NCBI GenBank assembly: GCA_951394045.1 | Contig: OX595993.1 | Location: 1,240,001-1,304,000, forward strand | DNA length: 64,000 nucleotides | Source: Nitzschia sp. DOCU1 | Lineage: Eukaryota; Bacillariophyta; Bacillariophyceae; Bacillariales; Bacillariaceae | Direction: 5' to 3' | Part shown: one piece after another, positions 61,460 to 64,000 of the stretch | Position numbering within the stretch: the first letter of the stretch is position 1 | Layout of the letters: each line of letters starts with the position of its first letter | Position numbers and translations under genes: made by a program | The notes under the pieces: generated by a model | What the model was told of the DNA's origin: nothing | The model's database searches: none | Seen by the model: only the letters and a program-made list of their open reading frames with translations

Positions 61460-62344
61460 TTAGGATGAGCAACTGGTAAAGATGCTGGGTAGTGTGCAGG
61501 TTCGCTGATCGTGGCGTGCAGGCGTGTGATTGCGGGACACCGGAATGGTATGGGTATGGGCAGTACCTTTCACCACAAGGTGATGACGAGGCTGGTCTGA
61601 ATCCCGAACTTCGAGAAGTTCGTCTTGCCTTTCGTCCCACGCAGTAGTTTCCCAAGCTTCGACTAGTTCATTCTCATCTCTGTGGCAACACTTGTGGTGT
61701 CCATCGTGGTGGACATGAGTGCCTCCGTGGTGGCAGGTTGCTTGATCAGACATGCCCGATTCGAAGCGGTAATACACGGGCTTTTCGGGATGTCGCGGCT
61801 CGTAAATAGTGTGCGGTGCCCAGGTTCCAGCTTTATACTGTTCTGCCCACGTTAAGAGCTCTTGATGGGCGTCCTCCGTAATGTGATGATGATCCTTATG
61901 ATACAAGGTCTTGGCCTGGGTAATCAATTGTTCCATACCCCATACTTGCTCTTTGGATAGTGGAATCGCACCATCGTTGAGCATGACATAGGCCTTGCCC
62001 AATACCAAATGATTATAATAGCCGGTCTCTGGATTGAACGTTAAGCGAGTAGCGATTCCATTCACATTGGTGCACATTGGCTTGAACTCTTTGTAGTCTT
62101 CTTTCTTGGCATGGTGATAAGGAGAATGCGCATGAAAGTAGAGCTTCAAATTCAATCCACAGAGTCCGGCCACTTGACTCTTGGTACAGATAGTGTGGGG
62201 GTTGTCTTCGATATGGGTCTCAAAAAACTCGCGGCTGCAAGTGTGTTCCTTGTAACACTCCATGTCGGACGGAGACTTACCCCGACTGTCAACACATACA
62301 AGGAAAACAGTGTCGCTGTAGACGGCTTTTGGCATCTTGTTCAT
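61460..62344 (-). CDS. His-rich hypothetical protein with Cys/His cluster
   Basis: 294 residues from ATG 62344 (MNKMPKAVYSDTVFLVCVDS). The open frame extends upstream to 62692, but the added part is basic, Ser-rich and unlike the rest. Cys and His are frequent throughout: CYKEHTC, CGLNLKLYFHAHSPYHHAKK, HKDHHHITEDAH and CHHGGTHVHHDGHHKCCHRD near residue 225. The last has the look of a metal-binding segment. No signal peptide, membrane helix or known domain. Metal binding is inference only. Convergent with the G3BP-like gene, 270 bp away. Confidence 0.65.
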   Translation of the reverse strand: MNKMPKAVYSDTVFLVCVDSRGKSPSDMECYKEHTCSREFFETHIEDNPHTICTKSQVAGLCGLNLKLYFHAHSPYHHAKKEDYKEFKPMCTNVNGIATRLTFNPETGYYNHLVLGKAYVMLNDGAIPLSKEQVWGMEQLITQAKTLYHKDHHHITEDAHQELLTWAEQYKAGTWAPHTIYEPRHPEKPVYYRFESGMSDQATCHHGGTHVHHDGHHKCCHRDENELVEAWETTAWDERQDELLEVRDSDQPRHHLVVKGTAHTHTIPVSRNHTPARHDQRTCTLPSIFTSCSS

Positions 62345-63631
62345 TGTAAAACGTAGAAGTTTCGTTAGAGTTTCTGTTCGAGAGTAGTAATAGCTTTGTG
62401 CTTTTTGCTGGTTGTGTGTTCTGAAATTGTGAGCATGATGGATGCTGCTGCTGCCACTATTCCAAGCCAGCCTGTCGTGGGAAGGTTCTCGTTGGGATGC
62501 CAGCGTTGATCGTTCAAAACTATGTGTTGGCACCTTGTTTAGCGATCGAGATCGCTTCGCATTGGGACTTTGCACGCCCAACTGCCAGAATGAGAAGCCG
62601 GAAATCCCGCCATCCCATTCCCGCGATGACATGGTTCGTGGCAAATCTTTCTCCTCGCATCTCACTTTTCTTTCTTTGCTTCTCTTGATCAACTTGGTGC
62701 AACTATTTGGATGAGTTCGATATTGTCATGAAATGCTCGATTCGAAGACACAAGACTGTCTCTTGTCAGCGAGAGAAAAGACGTAGATACCAGTATCAAG
62801 AACATTAGTGGAATAACATTGACTAGCGTATTGTAGTCCCTAGATCCGCTAGCAAGTAGGTATTACATTCGTCAACACCAACATAGCAAACATTATAATA
62901 TAGAGACAAGTCATTTTTCTCTAGAAGGTTGCTGGCTGCCAGTAGTAAGAGGCATAGAAACACGATATGATGAGGGGGTCCTTCGCCATTGCCCCCCAAA
63001 CGCTCGGAAGCAGATCTGCACGAGCATCGCTGAATTTTGTGGCGCCGCACCCCGTTTTCATTATATCCATTCCACGCTAGCCTGATCGGATTAGCACATG
63101 GACCAAGGCCTTTGAACCTTCTAAGTAACCATATGGTATTTAGGCGCGCCAGATTTTGAAGCCGTGCCAGCTCGGCCGTGGACGACTGTTGAATTCGAAA
63201 CTGCCATAGAAACTATCACACTATGGTAGCCGGCCGGCCGATGTTGCGAGCCTGTACCCCCAAAGTTTCGCCTGACGCGAAGATGACGATACGTAGTATG
63301 ATAGTGGAAGCAGAAAGTTGGTTTTGGGTGCCCGAAAAGCGAAAAGGGGCCCGTCCCGTGGAATGAATGCTTGGCACGTTCCTCGTAGCGCCCAGTACAT
63401 TCTTCGCGTAGAATTGGACCCATTCGGAACGATCGATCGTTGGACATTAACAAGACATCAACAACACACGCGCAAGAGAAATCTTGCGGCTTGTTGTTGT
63501 CAACGATAGACAAAAGGACTATCCTTTCGTTCGTGCTACTACGTATTAGATCTTTTGCATTTACACATTGTATTGCACTTCCCTTTCGCTAACTTGCATA
63601 TTATTTGGACCCTGAACCCCAGCAGCTACAA
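62345..63631. other. Divergent intergenic region
   Basis: Upstream DNA of the His-rich gene and of the gene cut by the right edge. Contains GCCGGCCGGCCG near 63230. GCTAAC near 63588 followed by CCCCAG at about 63620 could be the end of an intron preceding the right-edge exon. Confidence 0.4.
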
Positions 63632-64000
63632 ATGCTGGACCGAGAGATCAAAGGCGCCGCTCGAAGCGGTGTCGCCTCTCGCAATGTGTTGTTGCTCGGC
63701 ATTTCGTATCCCTGCGTTCCGTCTCAAATGGAAAAGCATGGTTTTCCTCAAGACATTTTATCGTATCCGAAACCGTCTGTCGAACAAGCTGTTGAATGTG
63801 TGCGTCGAGGCATTCTAACCGAGATGGATGCTCGTGATTTAGCACGTTGTGTGGCTACCGAGCAAGCGACGGCCACTCAGGTTTACACGGTCTCGCGGGA
63901 GATTGGAGCCATGTACCGATCAGATCGACATGTCCATTGTGACTTTAACGCTCGTAATTTCTGTCAGACGCTGCAGAACCAGTTTGGCGAGGACATTCAG
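63632..64000 (+). CDS. Hypothetical protein, cut by the right window edge
   Basis: From ATG 63632 the frame stays open for 123 codons to the end of the window. The product starts MLDREIKGAARSGVASRN and contains YPCVPSQMEKHGFPQDILSY and TEMDARDLARCVATEQATAT. I do not recognise the family. A likely splice acceptor lies just upstream (CCCCAG at about 63620), so the true start may be in an earlier exon. Confidence 0.5.
   Translation, partial: MLDREIKGAARSGVASRNVLLLGISYPCVPSQMEKHGFPQDILSYPKPSVEQAVECVRRGILTEMDARDLARCVATEQATATQVYTVSREIGAMYRSDRHVHCDFNARNFCQTLQNQFGEDIQ

Overview
The window looks like nuclear DNA of a photosynthetic stramenopile, most likely a diatom, and probably a pennate one (this last point is an inference). 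The reasons are: short GT-AG introns of about 70-95 bp in otherwise compact genes; two proteins (32510-33493 and 54437-55750) that begin with a signal peptide followed by a Phe-containing AFAP-like motif, as in proteins imported into complex plastids; type II membrane leucine-rich-repeat proteins of the diatom kind; and plant-like and animal-like genes side by side (GH3 xylosidase, Serinc, dyskerin, COPI-associated protein, G3BP-like). For spliced genes the coordinates give the whole span and the exons are listed in the text.

Left part (1-5.7 kb): a truncated hypothetical gene and a TPR-like gene on the minus strand, then gene-poor DNA with a tRNA-derived SINE-like insertion (3729-4118) between 17-bp target-site duplications. 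From 5686 to 19242 one uninterrupted frame encodes a 4518-residue repeat protein, the most striking object here. It carries about 28 copies of an acidic motif around DEDRLYELELxDRxRxGEEL, Ala/Glu-rich coiled coils that interrupt and separate the arrays, and a disordered, Lys/Pro-rich C-terminal third. The C-terminal third is collinear, block by block, with a second protein (973 aa, 29523-32444) that lacks the repeats. I know of no described family that matches; the pair is my main candidate for something undescribed.

Middle (19.7-33.5 kb): a Golgi-type GT92-like glycosyltransferase, a MYND zinc-finger gene with an apparent single-base frameshift, a Serinc/TMS1 protein whose intron carries repeats complementary to its own 5' splice junction, a secreted GH3 beta-xylosidase-like enzyme, a 2-oxoglutarate/Fe(II) oxygenase, the paralogue of the giant protein, and a plastid PAP/fibrillin protein.

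From 33.5 to 42 kb: gene-poor DNA with a 705-bp PIF/Harbinger (Tourist)-type MITE (36226-36930, TAA duplication), then two tandem LRR transmembrane proteins rebuilt here from four and three exons. From 42 to 64 kb genes are dense: COPI-associated protein, dyskerin/Cbf5, exostosin-like GT47 protein, a head-to-head pair of paralogues of an unknown family, an ankyrin-like protein, a membrane-anchored aspartyl protease, a plastid DUF1517 protein, an ABHD18-like hydrolase, a RING-H2 protein, a G3BP-like RNA-binding protein, a His-rich protein, and a gene cut by the right edge.

There is no operon logic. Most neighbours are convergent or divergent, and several divergent pairs have only about 0.4-0.6 kb between start codons, so shared promoters are likely. 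Functionally, several products serve the secretory route and cell surface (GT92-like, exostosin-like, GH3, aspartyl protease, LRR proteins, COPI-associated protein, Serinc), but they are not arranged as a cluster.
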